Shown here piece after piece: positions 36,569-47,850 of a stretch of DNA of 64,000 bases (positions within the stretch are counted from its first letter, which is position 1; each line of letters opens with the position of its first letter). Under the pieces are notes generated by a model that saw only the letters and a program-made list of their open reading frames with translations, was not told the origin of the DNA and did no database searches. The position numbers and the translations under genes are program-made. This DNA is from Magicicada septendecula (taxonomy: Eukaryota > Arthropoda > Insecta > Hemiptera > Cicadidae). Location: the NCBI GenBank assembly GCA_034769895.1, contig CM068375.1, positions 256,912,768 through 256,976,767 of the forward strand, in the 5' to 3' direction.

Positions 36569-37473
36569 AAAAACCCAAGGAAATGTCAAAAAACGCGTTA
36601 TTGCTTTTACTTCCATATTTCTTAAGGAAATGGAAGTATGGTGATGGCAAAAAAAATCGTGTTCGAGATTATTGCAGATTCTGATTGTACTACACTCAAA
36701 ACATGAAAAGAAGTCGTTTTCCGAAAAGTGTCTGTGTGTGTGTCTGTGTGTCTGTCTGTCTATGTGTAGATTTTTTTTTCTATGGCAAACGATAACTGCC
36801 GCAAATTCAAACAGAATCAAATAATGTTTCTCATACAGCTCTGAATTGTAGAGTTCTCAAGACCTATTGTTTTTGGTGAAGATCGGTAAAGGGAAAGGGG
36901 TAGTTTACCAGTAACGTTTTATGTTTTAACAAGGGTATTTCCTATGGCAAAAGATAACAGCCGCAAATTCAAACAGAATCAAAAGATTATTTGCATACAG
37001 CCCTAAATTGTAGAGTTCACAAGACCTATTGTTTTTGGTGAAGATCGGTTAAGGGAAAGGGGTAGTTTACCGGCAACGTTTTTTTAACAAGGGTATTTTC
37101 TATGGCAAACGATAACAGCGGCAAATTCAAACAGAATCAAATAATTTTTTGCATACGTCAGTGAATTGTAGGGCACTCAAGGCCTTTTGATTTTGGTGAA
37201 GATCGGTTAAGGGGAAGGGGTAGTTTACCTGCAACCTTTTACGTTTTAACAAGAGTAAAGTACTTGAAAATTCATTTAAACTTTTTCAAACAATGGTAAT
37301 TGTTGAAAATAAAATAATTTTGTTGCCAGGCAATAAAATTATAATTTTTTCATTTTAATGTAAATCATGTATAAGAGAAAATATATCGTGCTTGGCAGGC
37401 AAGCATATTTCAGTTATGTACTGTTTACGTTTCCATTTTATTATTATGACTACCGCAGTAAAAAGGCAGGGAA

Positions 37474-37560
<87 letters not shown>
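37474..37560. repeat. (CA)n microsatellite
   Basis: An uninterrupted AC run of about 87 bp within the right arm of the palindrome; the left arm has only about 28 bp at the matching place. Confidence 0.95.
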
Positions 37561-37565
<5 letters not shown>

Positions 37566-38160
37566 TCGCGTTATTTCTGGCCTCATTCATGTTTATTTTC
37601 TTACATTTGCACGCTTTTTAAATGGAAAGTGCTGAACCCATACCAACATAACGCATGCAAGCCGAAAAAGTGTCCAGCGTGGATAGCGATTTGCTTCCTG
37701 TGGATCGCTGGGCAGTGTAACTGCACGTGTTTACAGAGGAACGATTCATAGACAGACTTTTCGTCTTTAGGGAATGAACCCTCTGCAAGATGCTGAGGGT
37801 CCATGAGTGACTTCGGAGCGCTCCTTCTTTTCCGCGTGTTTGTTCTGTGAAACGTACACTGTAGATTCGCAGCTTTATTCTAAGCAGCGCTCAATAGGAA
37901 ATGTTGAAAATTTTTGTCCACGGTGTACCCTCATACACACTAAACCTGCTCTGATGTTTTAATTACGGACATCATAATATTAAAACTTTGGAAACTTGAG
38001 CACTTCTTAATGGAGATCAATCATTAACTTATACAAGCCATTAATTTTATGCATATTTTTTATATATATGTGTACAACGTTATCGGCAACAAAGAAGTAG
38101 TTTTTGTTAAAATTCCTTCCCGGGATATTTGGCCGTAGTACAATGTTTTCTACAAAACCA

Positions 38161-38251
38161 GACGTTTCGGCAATGCCATCGACTTCCATCATCAGTGAAA
38201 ATCGAGTGCGATAACGTGAGGTGGTATATGTTAGTGACCACAGTACTGTGG
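38161..38251 (-). ncRNA. hammerhead-ribozyme-like module
   Basis: Minus strand: CCACAGTACTGTGG (38,251-38,238), then CTGATGA (38,195-38,189), the stem II region, GAAAC (38,168-38,164) and GTC (38,163-38,161). The 43-nt spacing equals that of the other copies. It differs from the left-arm copy by having GTC rather than ATC at the cleavage position. Confidence 0.5.
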
Positions 38252-38577
38252 TTAAGGCTGAAGCAGTAAGTAGAAAGAAGTAGTTTCTATGGTAATATTT
38301 CATTTCGAAAATTATTTTAATTATAAATCTTAGAATATGGAAGTCATGTATGGTTCTCCATACCGATATTTTTTATTGCCATAATGACCAGGTTTCGCCA
38401 AGGCTACACAGTTCTTTTGCCTATCTTTTTCGAATTATATAAAATTTAAATAAAAAATTAATAAAAAATAAAAATACGTGCCTCGAATTTTATCATATAT
38501 TTTTCACTAAATCAAAAAAACGGGCGGTTAATAAAATAAATGTTGTCCATTGAACTTAAAATAGTTTGAAAGTGAAT

Positions 38578-41500
38578 TTAATGATTCAGAACTTCTGTGT
38601 AAACGATGTTTTTTGTAAAAACTCTTTCATCATTTGCTAAATGCCCTTGGCCATTATATTCGGAAATATAAAATCTCAAACCATCGAATGATCGAACTCT
38701 ACTTGTTGCGACGTACAATTGACCATGTGTAAAAACTGGCTGCCTCAATAAAATTCCAATTTTTTCGAATGTTTGTCCTTGAGACTTATTTATTGTCACC
38801 GCAAAAGCAGGTATAATTGGAAATTGAGTTCTTTGAAAGTTAAATGGTAAAACAGTACCGGAATATGTTAAATTTATACGTGGAATCAAAATTCTCTTAT
38901 TGCGTGCGGTTCCAGTTAAAACTTCGCAATCAATAGCATTACGATGCATACACTTGATGCGCATTCTTGTTCCATTGACTAATGCTTCCTTTGTATTTAA
39001 GTTTCTGATCAGTAAAACGATGCAATTAACTTTCAATACTAACTTATGTGGTGGCAAACCACTAATAGTCAAAGAATTCAAAAACTCTACTGGATAGTTA
39101 TTGATTTCATTGTCATCATCACAAATTATTTTATCGTAGCTATGATATGTTTTCTGTTCACCTGGTATTCGATTAAGTATATCAGTATTAATAAAAGTAC
39201 AATCATTATTTTTAGGTGCTAAAATAACTGACTTCAATATGTTATCTGAGAGTATGTTTTCGGAAATATTTCCATACACCTCATTAATAATATTATTTTC
39301 ATCTCCTATTAATTGCTGAGGTATTTCAATAATATTTTCACCAAACTGAGGGAATTGTGGGGCTTCATCATTACCAATTTTTTTCAAGAATTCGACAAAT
39401 TCTATTTCACTTGGTAAGGCTTTCATATTTTGAATAAACGTTACTTTATGAAAATAAACAAATTTATGCCAACTCGTGACACAATTTTCAATTAAAGTTG
39501 CACGTGATCCATGTGGGACAACTGGTAAGATTTGCCGAAAATCACCGCACAGAAGTATCGTTTTCACTCCAAATGGTTTATGTTTATCATTTTCATCGCA
39601 TAGATCCTGCAATAATCTATCTATGTATTTCAACACTTGCAGTGGGCACATAGGAATTTCATCAATAATTATCAATGATGATGAATTTATGTAACGTCCA
39701 TAGCTACTATTTGCGGTAATATTCGCTACAGAATTTTCCAAAATGGGTATAGGCAATTTAAACACATTGTGTAAAGTTCTACCTCCAAGTAATAGAGTTG
39801 AAGCTATGCCACTGAACGCTGTTGCAATGCAACTAAGATTAAGCGAATTTAATTTGTGAATGATTGCTGTTTGTGTGAATGATTTTCCACAACCTGCATG
39901 AGCGGTTAAACAAAAAACATGAGATCCAGTATCATGATGCAAAACTTCACGAATCACACGATCAATTAGATTACGCTGTTCAATATTTGCAGTTTCATAA
40001 TGCTCAGAAAACAGAAACTCTTGTTCTATTGGATCAATAGCATTTGCTTCGTCTGTTCTCTGCGAATACGTGGGAACTGGTAAACCAAGTTCTTGACATG
40101 ACAAATTATGAACGTTCAAAATATCTTCAATTTCTAATAAAGCTGTATTAAAGGTTACTTCTTCGTTGTAATCTCTCAAAAAATCTTCACTAAGATATAC
40201 TTTAAATTCATTCCATAACGCCAATGCATTGGCTGGCACATTTAATGCACAAATGTAACCAAATAAAATTCGCATTTGTTTTGGTGAATGTAATTCTTTT
40301 GCTTCATTTAAACATTCGCGCCATTCATTATCATTTGAAGCAATGCCACGAGCATGGCACGCTTCAACAAAAGAAGTGTGTATAATTCCATTGTATGTTC
40401 TAACATCCTCAAATGATTTTGGACCACAGACCTGTAATAAAAGCAATCGTAAATGGAAAAGTTCGATATCTTTTGGTGATACTACATATATGCGAGTAAT
40501 GATTTTATCACCTCCACGCCTTCTCTTCTTCCATTTTTTTCGGGAATCTTCCCCCACATAATGCAAAGGAATTTCAATATACTTATATTCATGCGCTGAT
40601 GGATCTGATCGATTCAATTCAAAAAATGCTAATAATTTAGTTTGTCTTGCATTTTCAATTGCTTGACGTTCTTGCCCTTCTCGAAAGTAAACATTCTGTC
40701 TACGCGGTAAATGAATGTTTATCGATGACATGTGATTGAAAATGCATTGGTAATTCATAGATGCGCCATACAGCTTCAGTTGATCCGACATAACGGCCAT
40801 TTAAAAAATTTTTAACTTCATCAATTTGTATTTCTTGAACTGGTTCATTTCTCTCTAAACCTAATTCAACAAATGCACTGTCATAGCCTTTATACACGTA
40901 TTTATAAATGTATTTAACACTTTTAACTGTAGTGCATACTTCAACATTTATATGGCAATTAAATTTGGCAAGTAAATACGGATTGTATGGTACAACATAA
41001 CGATTGTCGAGGCAACTACCGCGAATTTCACCATTAATACCATTATCACGCCTTCTGTATAACGGATATCGATTTAATGATTCACATGTAAATTCATTAA
41101 ATCGTTTTGGATAATCTTTTGTGCATTTTCCATCTCTCATACATACAGAATTTGGATTAAGTACACCGCATGGACCATGCATCATGTGTTTTACAACATA
41201 TTCATGTAATGTAGAATGTGTTTGAATGTTAGGAATCTCCGCAGATACAACTTTATCAATATCGGTAGCGTTAACAATTTTATCTTTCTCATTTAAAGAG
41301 AGTAAAATGTGAGCATGAAGCAATCCTCTCTTTTGAAACTCAATTGTATAAACGAGTGCTTCAATTTTATCGAAGATTTTTTTAGTGTAAGGCCCTCAAT
41401 TAATGCTTTCAGTTTGGACTTGAATACACGCACAACAATATCAGGTCGAAAATTAGCTGACTCACCTACACCAATATTGCTAACTATTTCAGGCCAACTT

Positions 41501-43002
41501 GGATTGCAAGTCATTGTAATAAACAAAGAAGGCTTTCCGAAATGTTGTACAATTGACATTGCATCTAAATAATTCTGATACATATTTCTTGGAGATCCAT
41601 TGAATGAAGATGGTAAAATTACTCTACGGCCAACATTATTGGCATTGGGGTTCAATTCTAAATAATCTGTTAAATTGTTGTAAACTTCAGACCTAAGACT
41701 TGTTTGATTTTGTCGAATGAAATGTAACCTTGTGCCCTCTATTCTCACATACATATCAACTATCCACTGCAGAAATAATTTTTGTGAATGGTGCAACATG
41801 CTAAAATCTTCTCTAATTGCAAGTCGATAGGCTGCATACTGAAGCATGGTTAATTTATTTCTGGGCGCTCTTGAATTAGATGTAGTTGGTACATTATGAG
41901 AAATATTGATATGCCACCCAGTATCACCATTTGGAAAAAGTAATGGATACGCTAAAGGGTCCAACGATGAATCCAAAACAGAGATATTTTTAATGGTACC
42001 ATTAACTTTTGAAAACGAAACCATATTTCGTTCAAAGGGTGGCTTACCATCAACTGTACTAAATATTACTGCTACATCAGTTTGAACTGCATCATTATAA
42101 CGGCGTAGATCTAAATCACGATTTACTTTAATGAGCATACAAATTTCTTTATTTTGATTTTCAATTCTCTGACAATGATCTTTCATTGCAATGAATGACC
42201 GAACGAAAGGATTAATGCGTTCCAATTCAAGAGAGATTTCGCGCATTATATTGTTATTGCATGTTTGATTATAGTGTTCACGTAATCTATAATTGACAGC
42301 AGTGTCAACATCATAAAAATATAATTGCGCATAACATGGTGAGCGACCATATCCAGCAGTCATTGGACCTGATCTATGATAAAAAACATCATGTATTTTA
42401 AAATGATACACTCCACGCGTAACTGTATCCGAAATTTTAGCTTCTGAGCTAACCATAGCAAATGATGAATTGTATTTACGAATGTTTTCAAAATAATTTT
42501 TTGACTTTCTTTTTATTGAAGGTTCATTTGAAGTAAGTCCATCATACAATGATTTAAAGTATTCATTTTGACTTAAGGCCGGTAATATTGCTTTACCCTT
42601 ATGACAACATGAAGTGAATGCAGTCCTTTCACCTAAAGTGACCTCAGATTCGAAATGTTTTGCATTGCAAAACCTGCATTGTAAATGCATTAATCCACAA
42701 TCAAAAGTATTAAAATTTCTTGGAATGACATTCAGTGCGCATTTAAATGTATCCCTCAAAATAATTTCATCATTTTGTATACTATTTACACTATTGAAAT
42801 TTGCATTTGGTCTATTATCATTTTAACTTTTACGCGAATATATATTCCTTCTTCTTTGTCTCTCACTCCGACCCGTCAATGTTATACTATTTACACTATT
42901 TAAATTTTCATTTGGTCTATTATTATTTTGACTTTCACACGAATATATATTCCTTCTTCTTTGTCTCTCACTCCGACCCGTCAATGTTCTATGTCGAGGC
43001 AT
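38578..43002 (-). pseudogene. autonomous Helitron Rep/helicase, disabled
   Basis: Rolling-circle transposase on the minus strand. The N-terminus (ATG at 43,002-43,000) has two copies of a 35-residue basic segment with LTGRSERQRRRNIYS; a stop ends the second. Then (42,759-41,293) come a C-x2-C-type segment (LQCRFCNAKHF), the Helitron-like N domain (YAAYRLAIRED, HHSQKLFLQWIVDMYVRIEG, RVILPSSFNGSPRNMYQNYL) and FITMTCNPSWPEI. After a frameshift come the HUH nickase motif HAHILLSL and the two-tyrosine motif IYKYVYKGYD (41,323-40,700). After a second shift, the Pif1-type helicase (40,800-38,578) is intact: AHAGCGKS (Walker A), IIIDEIPM (Walker B), LLCGDFRQILPV, INKSQGQTF and LYVATSRVRS. No C-terminal endonuclease is present. 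Two shifts and one stop make it inactive, but decay is slight. Confidence 0.95.
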
Positions 43003-43201
43003 AATGGAAGTAGGTGCGAATACCTGAATGTAAAAAAAAAAACATGTAATGAAATTACTGAAACTAAGATTAGACAGGGTTTAATTTAAAAATAATAAAA
43101 TGTACTCACTTTTTTGAAACCACCGATAATAATTAGGCGAGAGTAAGTCAATTCAAATTGCTGCTACAAAATTTTCCTTTTGCAACAGGTGTATATTAAG
43201 C

Positions 43202-43487
43202 AAGCTGTATTTCACTTTCAACTGCACATTAATATATAAAACACAGATATCTAATATACAAAATATAAAATAAACGCTTTTTTGCCTTGACATACACTCC
43301 ACAGACTATTGAAAAAGGAACATTTGAAATCACACAAAATTCACAGCTCATTCAGTCAATCTGTCAGTATTAAACAAGTTGTATTTCACTTTCAACTGCA
43401 CATTAATATATAAAACAGAGATATCTAATATACAAAATATAAAATAAACGCTTTTTTGCCTTGACATACACTCCACACACTATTGTT
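43202..43487. repeat. tandem duplication upstream of the Helitron gene
   Basis: A block of about 115 bp beginning CAAGCTGTATTTCACTTTCA and ending near CACTCCACAGACTATTG occurs at about 43,200-43,315 and again at about 43,372-43,487 with very few changes, giving a 172-bp period. It lies in the 5' leader of the Helitron on the minus strand, so it could carry promoter or terminal sequence. Confidence 0.85.
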
Positions 43488-43556
43488 GCCTGGCAACAAA
43501 ATTATTTTATTTTAACAATTACCATTGTTTGAAAAAGTTTAAATGAATTTTCAAGT
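43486..43556 (-). repeat. 70-bp segment shared with Helitron-like elements
   Basis: TTGCCTGGCAACAAAATTAT through to GAATTTTCAAGT also occurs at 35,819-35,892, 37,262-37,330 (inverted), about 49,920-49,990 and 53,057-53,120. In the non-autonomous elements it follows the satellite array; here it sits beside the Helitron leader in the same relative orientation. It begins with a short imperfect palindrome (TTGCC-TGGCAA). Confidence 0.8.
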
Positions 43557-44162
43557 GCAAATGAATGTTTTATTTTATTTAATTTAATGTATTTGTAACA
43601 CATATTATATATAAATTTTAGCTTTCTGCACTCCTTCTCCATATAAACTTTAACTATGCAAAATCTCACACTCCTCCGTGCGCGCAATATGCTTAAAAAG
43701 GGGTACAAAGTTTTCTCTTCACGTATTAATATATAGATTTCAGCAAAGACAACGCTATGTCTAAATATGCGAGAATTTAAATAGAATCCAGGTAACGGCT
43801 TCTTGGAAACCGCACATATCCAGGAATTAGACTTGGACTCAGGTCGTTAGACTTGTCAATTTGTAATTATTTCATGGTGGGAAGAGGGGGAATACACAAG
43901 GTGTACGGAACGCGCCCAAACACCATTGCTGAGCTCAAACACAATATCGCACAGAAATCGTAAACATTCCTACCGGGATGTTGCAACATGCTACGGACAT
44001 TTTACACATCAGAATATGAGAGTGTAAACGCCGTAATAATGTTTAATACATGTGAATGACTGTTCATATTTTACAAATGGCAATGTATAAAATTGTAGCG
44101 ATGTGTTGTAATTTTTTTATAATTAGAAGAAATATTACTCTGTTAATATTATTCTCTGCCGG
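43557..44162. other. no gene recognised
   Basis: AT-rich flank of the Helitron with no coding region. The Helitron's 5' terminal dinucleotide could not be placed. Confidence 0.5.
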
Positions 44163-44189
44163 GCTATTAGGCCGTGATCTGTTACTGTT

Positions 44190-44245
44190 TACAACAGACG
44201 TTTCGGCCCCATAATTAGAAGCCATCTTTAGTGTCTCGAACGATT
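44190..44245 (-). ncRNA. decayed hammerhead-like motif (left arm)
   Basis: Minus-strand counterpart of the motif above. It reads CTAAAGA where CTGAAGA is needed, with GAAAC and GTC retained (44,197-44,204). The G to A change at an invariant core position should abolish cleavage. Confidence 0.45.
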
Positions 44246-44302
44246 GAGTAAGTGGTCAATAGATGAACGCCAATACCCACAATACTCTGGTATAGGATTA
44301 TA

Positions 44303-44405
44303 CCACAGTACTGTGGGAATTGGCGTACATCTTGCCAGTTACTCTGCTGTTCGAGACACTGAAGATGGCCTCCAATGGTGGAGCGGAAACGTCTGTTGTA
44401 AACAG
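44303..44405 (+). ncRNA. type I hammerhead ribozyme motif
   Basis: Core bases: CTGAAGA (44,359-44,365; position 7 of the core may be any base), stem II CTCCA/TGGAG with an ATGG loop, GAAAC (44,386-44,390), GTC (44,391-44,393). Stem I is supported: GACA (44,355-44,358) pairs with TGTT (44,394-44,397), then a 3x3 internal loop, then CTGTT (44,347-44,351) pairs with AACAG (44,401-44,405). CCACAGTACTGTGG lies at 44,303-44,316, exactly 43 nt before the core. Stem III is minimal (AC/GU). Predicted cleavage follows GTC at 44,393. This is the best-supported ribozyme candidate in the window; activity is inferred. Confidence 0.65.
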
Positions 44406-44430
44406 TAACAGATCACGGCCTAATAGTAAA

Positions 44431-44977
44431 CAGATCTGACGTCGGCCGTGTAAGCCTTAGACATTCAAAAGAACTATTAGTTTAGTTGCATTAAAACACT
44501 CCAGTCTTCTGCCGCACCCCATTCTTCATTTTATAGTAATAACCGTGATCAGATTGGTTCATCATAAAACTTATTTTCTACATGGATACTCTGCATGTAT
44601 ACCTAAGACAGTGATTCCAAAACTTTAGGCATTCATTCGAACCCGGCTGAAATACTACGATATTCTATATAGTACTAATAGTTTCAATTGATATTTATAA
44701 TAAATTTCAAAGCTGACTAAAGAAAGGTAATAATTACAAAAGTAAGGAAAAGCTTAGGCAGTAATGTTTCCTAAAATATTATTGTAAGTGGCTCACTGAT
44801 CATATTATTTAGTATTAGCTAGGTAAACATATAACAATTCTTATAGACACATATTCGATCAGTTTTGAACTCAGTACAGTGGTCATCTCCGTTGTACATA
44901 ATTTACACTTAGGTGACAAAAAGAAGAGAATAAAATAGTATTATACTTAAGTATTGATGCTCGAATGTGTAGTGTGC

Positions 44978-45016
<39 letters not shown>

Positions 45017-46140
45017 TGTGTGTGTGTGCTTATGTGTGTTGTGCTAGCGTGTGTGTACGTACACGTCTGCGTGTTAGATTGAGGGTATATATCTGTTTAG
45101 ATTGCGAGTGAGAGACTATGGTACTCTGTATAGACCAAGTTCCAGGTAAATAACATTGTACAAAATGTAAATATAAGTAATAACCATTTTAATATAATAG
45201 ATCTGTTATCTATAATGTTGTGTTATAATAGTTTGTAACCCTTCAATGGAAGTTGTTAAATCTATACTGTTATCGTGTACATAATTCTTTATTTTATGTG
45301 AGGAGGATGATAGTGTAATAAAAATGATGAGTGTTTAGAGTGCCAATTGTGGACAAAGACAAGTGAGAGAGAGAGAATGAGAGAGAGATAATGAGAGGGA
45401 GAGGGAGGAAGGGAGACAGTGAGTGAGAGGTAGTAAGAGAGAGAGTGAGTGGGAGGGATAATGAGTGAGAGAGCGATTTCAGGTAGAGTGAGAAGCTGTG
45501 AGGAGTGGTAGGTGGAGAATGTTTGAGAGAGAAGGTGTGAATATGGACATATACATAAATTTACAATATTCTATAGTACTCTTGAGTATAATTTACAATG
45601 TGATTACAATTATGATCCAAGTTTACTTGTTAGATAAATTTATCATAAACTTTTGTTTGTAACCTTATGTCAACTATCTGATGTAAGTCGTAAAGATCTA
45701 CAGTTATTGTGTAATTTGTATGATTCTAAATTATTTTTTTAATACCAGTAGAGAGTGAAACATGTTAAAAATAACTTTTAATAATTACATAGTTGAACAT
45801 CCCCGAATCTGTTTTAAGTTATAGGTAATATATTTTACTATGCTATATGTTGACTGCTGTATGTATAAACGTTTTGTGTAACAATCTAATATCCAATTGT
45901 TGATTACTGTTTGTTTAATTAATTAAACTATCATTACATATAGCAATTTAAATTGTAATACTGTATAAATTAAGTTCTGTCATACTATAATTTTCTCGTT
46001 TTCTTAAAGATAATATTGGAAGATGTAAACAAACTATCTCAAGTATTCACATGTACAACGATACATACATACGCACGCACGCACACTCACATACACGAAC
46101 ACGTTCACCCAAATATTTAAAAGTTCAGTTGTGTTTGACA
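44431..46140. other. no gene; simple repeats
   Basis: A (GT)n run at about 44,978-45,028 with one GA interruption, and a GA-rich polypurine region at 45,360-45,540 (GAGAGA/GAGGGA). The rest is AT-rich without supported genes. Confidence 0.6.
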
Positions 46141-46159
46141 TTTCTTTTGTATTTCATAC

Positions 46160-46222
46160 ACAGGTCCTGATGATGACAATAAACATTGTTGAAACGTCGA
46201 CACAAATAAGTTAAAAATTTGT
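46160..46222 (+). ncRNA. hammerhead-ribozyme-like motif
   Basis: CTGATGA (46,167-46,173), stem II ACAAT/ATTGT with an AAAC loop, GAAAC (46,191-46,195) and GTC (46,196-46,198). Stem I has GTC before the core pairing with GAC after it, and further out TATTT (46,149-46,153) can pair with AAATA (46,204-46,208). Stem III is minimal. No CCACAGTACTGTGG precedes it. It is followed by a CACAAAT...ATTTGTG hairpin (46,201-46,223). It is isolated from recognisable coding sequence. Confidence 0.5.
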
Positions 46223-46229
46223 GTTATTT

Positions 46230-47149
46230 TTGTCCGATCCTCACTAACCCTTCACTGAAAAATTTATTGATTGACGGTCACTACGAATTTAAGGATGTAA
46301 TAATACAATTTGCTATTTTATACTTTAAAAAACTGTCGTGACACACTGTTGGCAATTACTAATCTATGTTTGTGATACTTCATATCCAACTTTAAAAAAA
46401 TCTAGTTTTGTCTAAAATTGAGTTTTATGAGTAAAACGATTTGCAAGCGTTTTGTTTGTTGAAACCGTTTCACTGACAGCTACCGTCATAAACGAATTAA
46501 ATGAAAGTTTTTCAGCATTCCTTTTACACGAAACAAAATGAAGCTGTTTTATTTCAGCTAAGGGCCGTGCAAACAATGTGAGTCAACCATGTCTCTAATT
46601 TAAATACTAATGAGTTATAATAATTGTATAATTTTATTTACACAGACGGCAACGTTTGAAGCGTCTACAAGGAACCGTAATGAGTACTGAGTTGTTGCTG
46701 CTGCTGAGCCTATAGGCCTACCGCCTTCCCACGCCTGACGCAATCCTGTTTGTTTCCCCCAACACACCTGTGTGAAACGCACTGAACTGTATTCGTTTAT
46801 GTATTTAAATAAGTTACAAATAATATAAAGTGGTTCTTACGTAGACTATACCTACATCAAGCTCTCGTATCATTTCTACTAAACCACCAATTTTATAAAA
46901 ATTTGTTAATAATCCATCAATTAATACACACTTACTAAAATTATCAATATCACACTTTGGATTTTTTCTCAAGTTTCGGTTTTCATTTTATACGTTAAAC
47001 ATAATAAAATTACCACTGTTTTCGTGTTTATAATTGTTTGAAGCGTTGTTCTTTCTGAAACAGCGGTAACATCAGCAACTTGTTTGTGAATGTCAGCAAA
47101 TAATCTTACGTGCCAAAATGTTTTTATCCATTATCTTTTAATAAAGTCC
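46230..47149. other. no gene recognised
   Basis: No supported feature. A GC-richer patch near 46,680-46,780 shows no readable domain. Confidence 0.5.
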
Positions 47150-47850
47150 CCCAAAGTTCTGGAGAGGATGAGTAATGCCTTATGGTCTCATTCCCTGATG
47201 AAGGGAAATATTCAGCGCACCTCCAAGTGGTGGGGGACGGGTAAAACCTGCAGGTGGCTAACGCGGCTCTGGAGACCGAATGACAGCCGGTATAAGCTGT
47301 TCCTCCTCTACTTGTCATTGTTAAGTAGAGATTAGGGCACTCTCTTGCCCTTGGTGTGATAAATTGTCCCTGAAGACGGATGACCTTCTATTGGTCAACG
47401 ACGTAGGTTGTGGAAGGCATGGAGAAACCACCACATTAAAGATCCTTATGGATATCTCAACAGGGAAAACTGGTCTCTTTAGTCTGATAAGATAGCAAGT
47501 TTATGGGAAAACACCCAGATAGAAAATCGGGTTGGACATTAAGCCTGAAAGTGGCAGTCCCACCGATATGCTAGTAACATATCCAGGGGACATATTCATT
47601 ACTAAATTGTCTCAAATAAGGACTAGCCGGACGGAAAATTGGCTGAATTTGTGGGAACATCTTTGCCGAATAGATGACTGTCTCATCCCCAACCAACTAT
47701 GGAACTATAAGCCGAAGAGACGGACAGGTGTGGGACGTCTGAGGAAGCGCTGGAGTGACCAGCTGTAGACTCTTTGACTGTTTGAGACCGGAACAAACCA
47801 TCCTTGGTTTAATCCTTGAAGATGATGATGAAGATCTTTTGATAATTCTT
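47150..47850 (+). pseudogene. 3' end of a non-LTR retrotransposon (LINE)
   Basis: Distinctly GC-richer than its surroundings. At 47,630-47,770 the plus strand encodes NWLNLWEHLCRIDDCLIPNQ and PKRRTGVGRLRKRWSDQL, the R-x-DD-x-R-IPK...KP-x-GRR-x-VGRPRKRW-x-DQ tail seen after reverse transcriptases of insect LINEs. It ends in a GATGATGATGAAGAT simple-sequence tail at about 47,819-47,836. The preceding 450 bp shows no protein but has the same composition and is probably part of the same insertion. 5' truncated; no polymerase motifs remain. Confidence 0.6.

Larger units (their letters stand above)
36609..38372 (+). mobile_element. Helitron-like element, right arm
   Basis: Mirror copy of the left arm: microsatellite at 36,728-36,767, units anchored at 36,786, 36,947 and 37,108 (161-bp steps), shared 70-bp segment at 37,262-37,330, (CA)n at 37,474-37,560, tail, hammerhead-like module on the minus strand and 3' hairpin. 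It abuts the 3' side of the autonomous Helitron, tail to tail. Confidence 0.75.
34735..38460. repeat. 3.7-kb near-perfect palindrome of two Helitron-like elements
   Basis: Two elements lie head to head. The left one (minus) runs from its 5' hairpin at 36,540-36,568 to its 3' hairpin at 34,817-34,832. The right one (plus) runs from 36,609-36,637 to 38,348-38,363. The spacer is 40 bp. Corresponding parts match nearly base for base: three satellite units each, the 70-bp TTGCCTGGCAACAAAATT segment, a (CA)n tract, the hammerhead-like module and the tail. Main differences are a (CA)n of 86 versus about 28 bp and a few small indels. Weaker inverted similarity continues for about 80-90 bp beyond the 3' hairpins (AAAGATAGG-containing), so the duplication unit exceeds the elements themselves. 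Confidence 0.9.
44163..44430. mobile_element. palindromic element with paired hammerhead-like motifs
   Basis: Inverted arms of about 80 bp (GGCTATTAGGCCGTGATCTG at the left, with its complement ending CACGGCCTAATAG at the right) enclose a centre that is itself palindromic (CGCCAAT...ATTGGCG). Each arm carries a hammerhead-like motif reading outward. The whole 268-bp unit is a near-perfect dyad about position 44,297. It could be a MITE, or a head-to-head pair of Penelope-like terminal pieces. Confidence 0.8.

Noticed and set aside
38391..38409. GGTTTCGCCAAGGCTACAC as the Helitron 3' terminal hairpin
   Set aside because: It can pair only partly and no CTRR end follows at the expected distance, so I did not use it to define the Helitron terminus.
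38900..40561. Plus-strand open frames inside the Helitron helicase region
   Set aside because: Shadows of the 740-codon minus-strand helicase frame.
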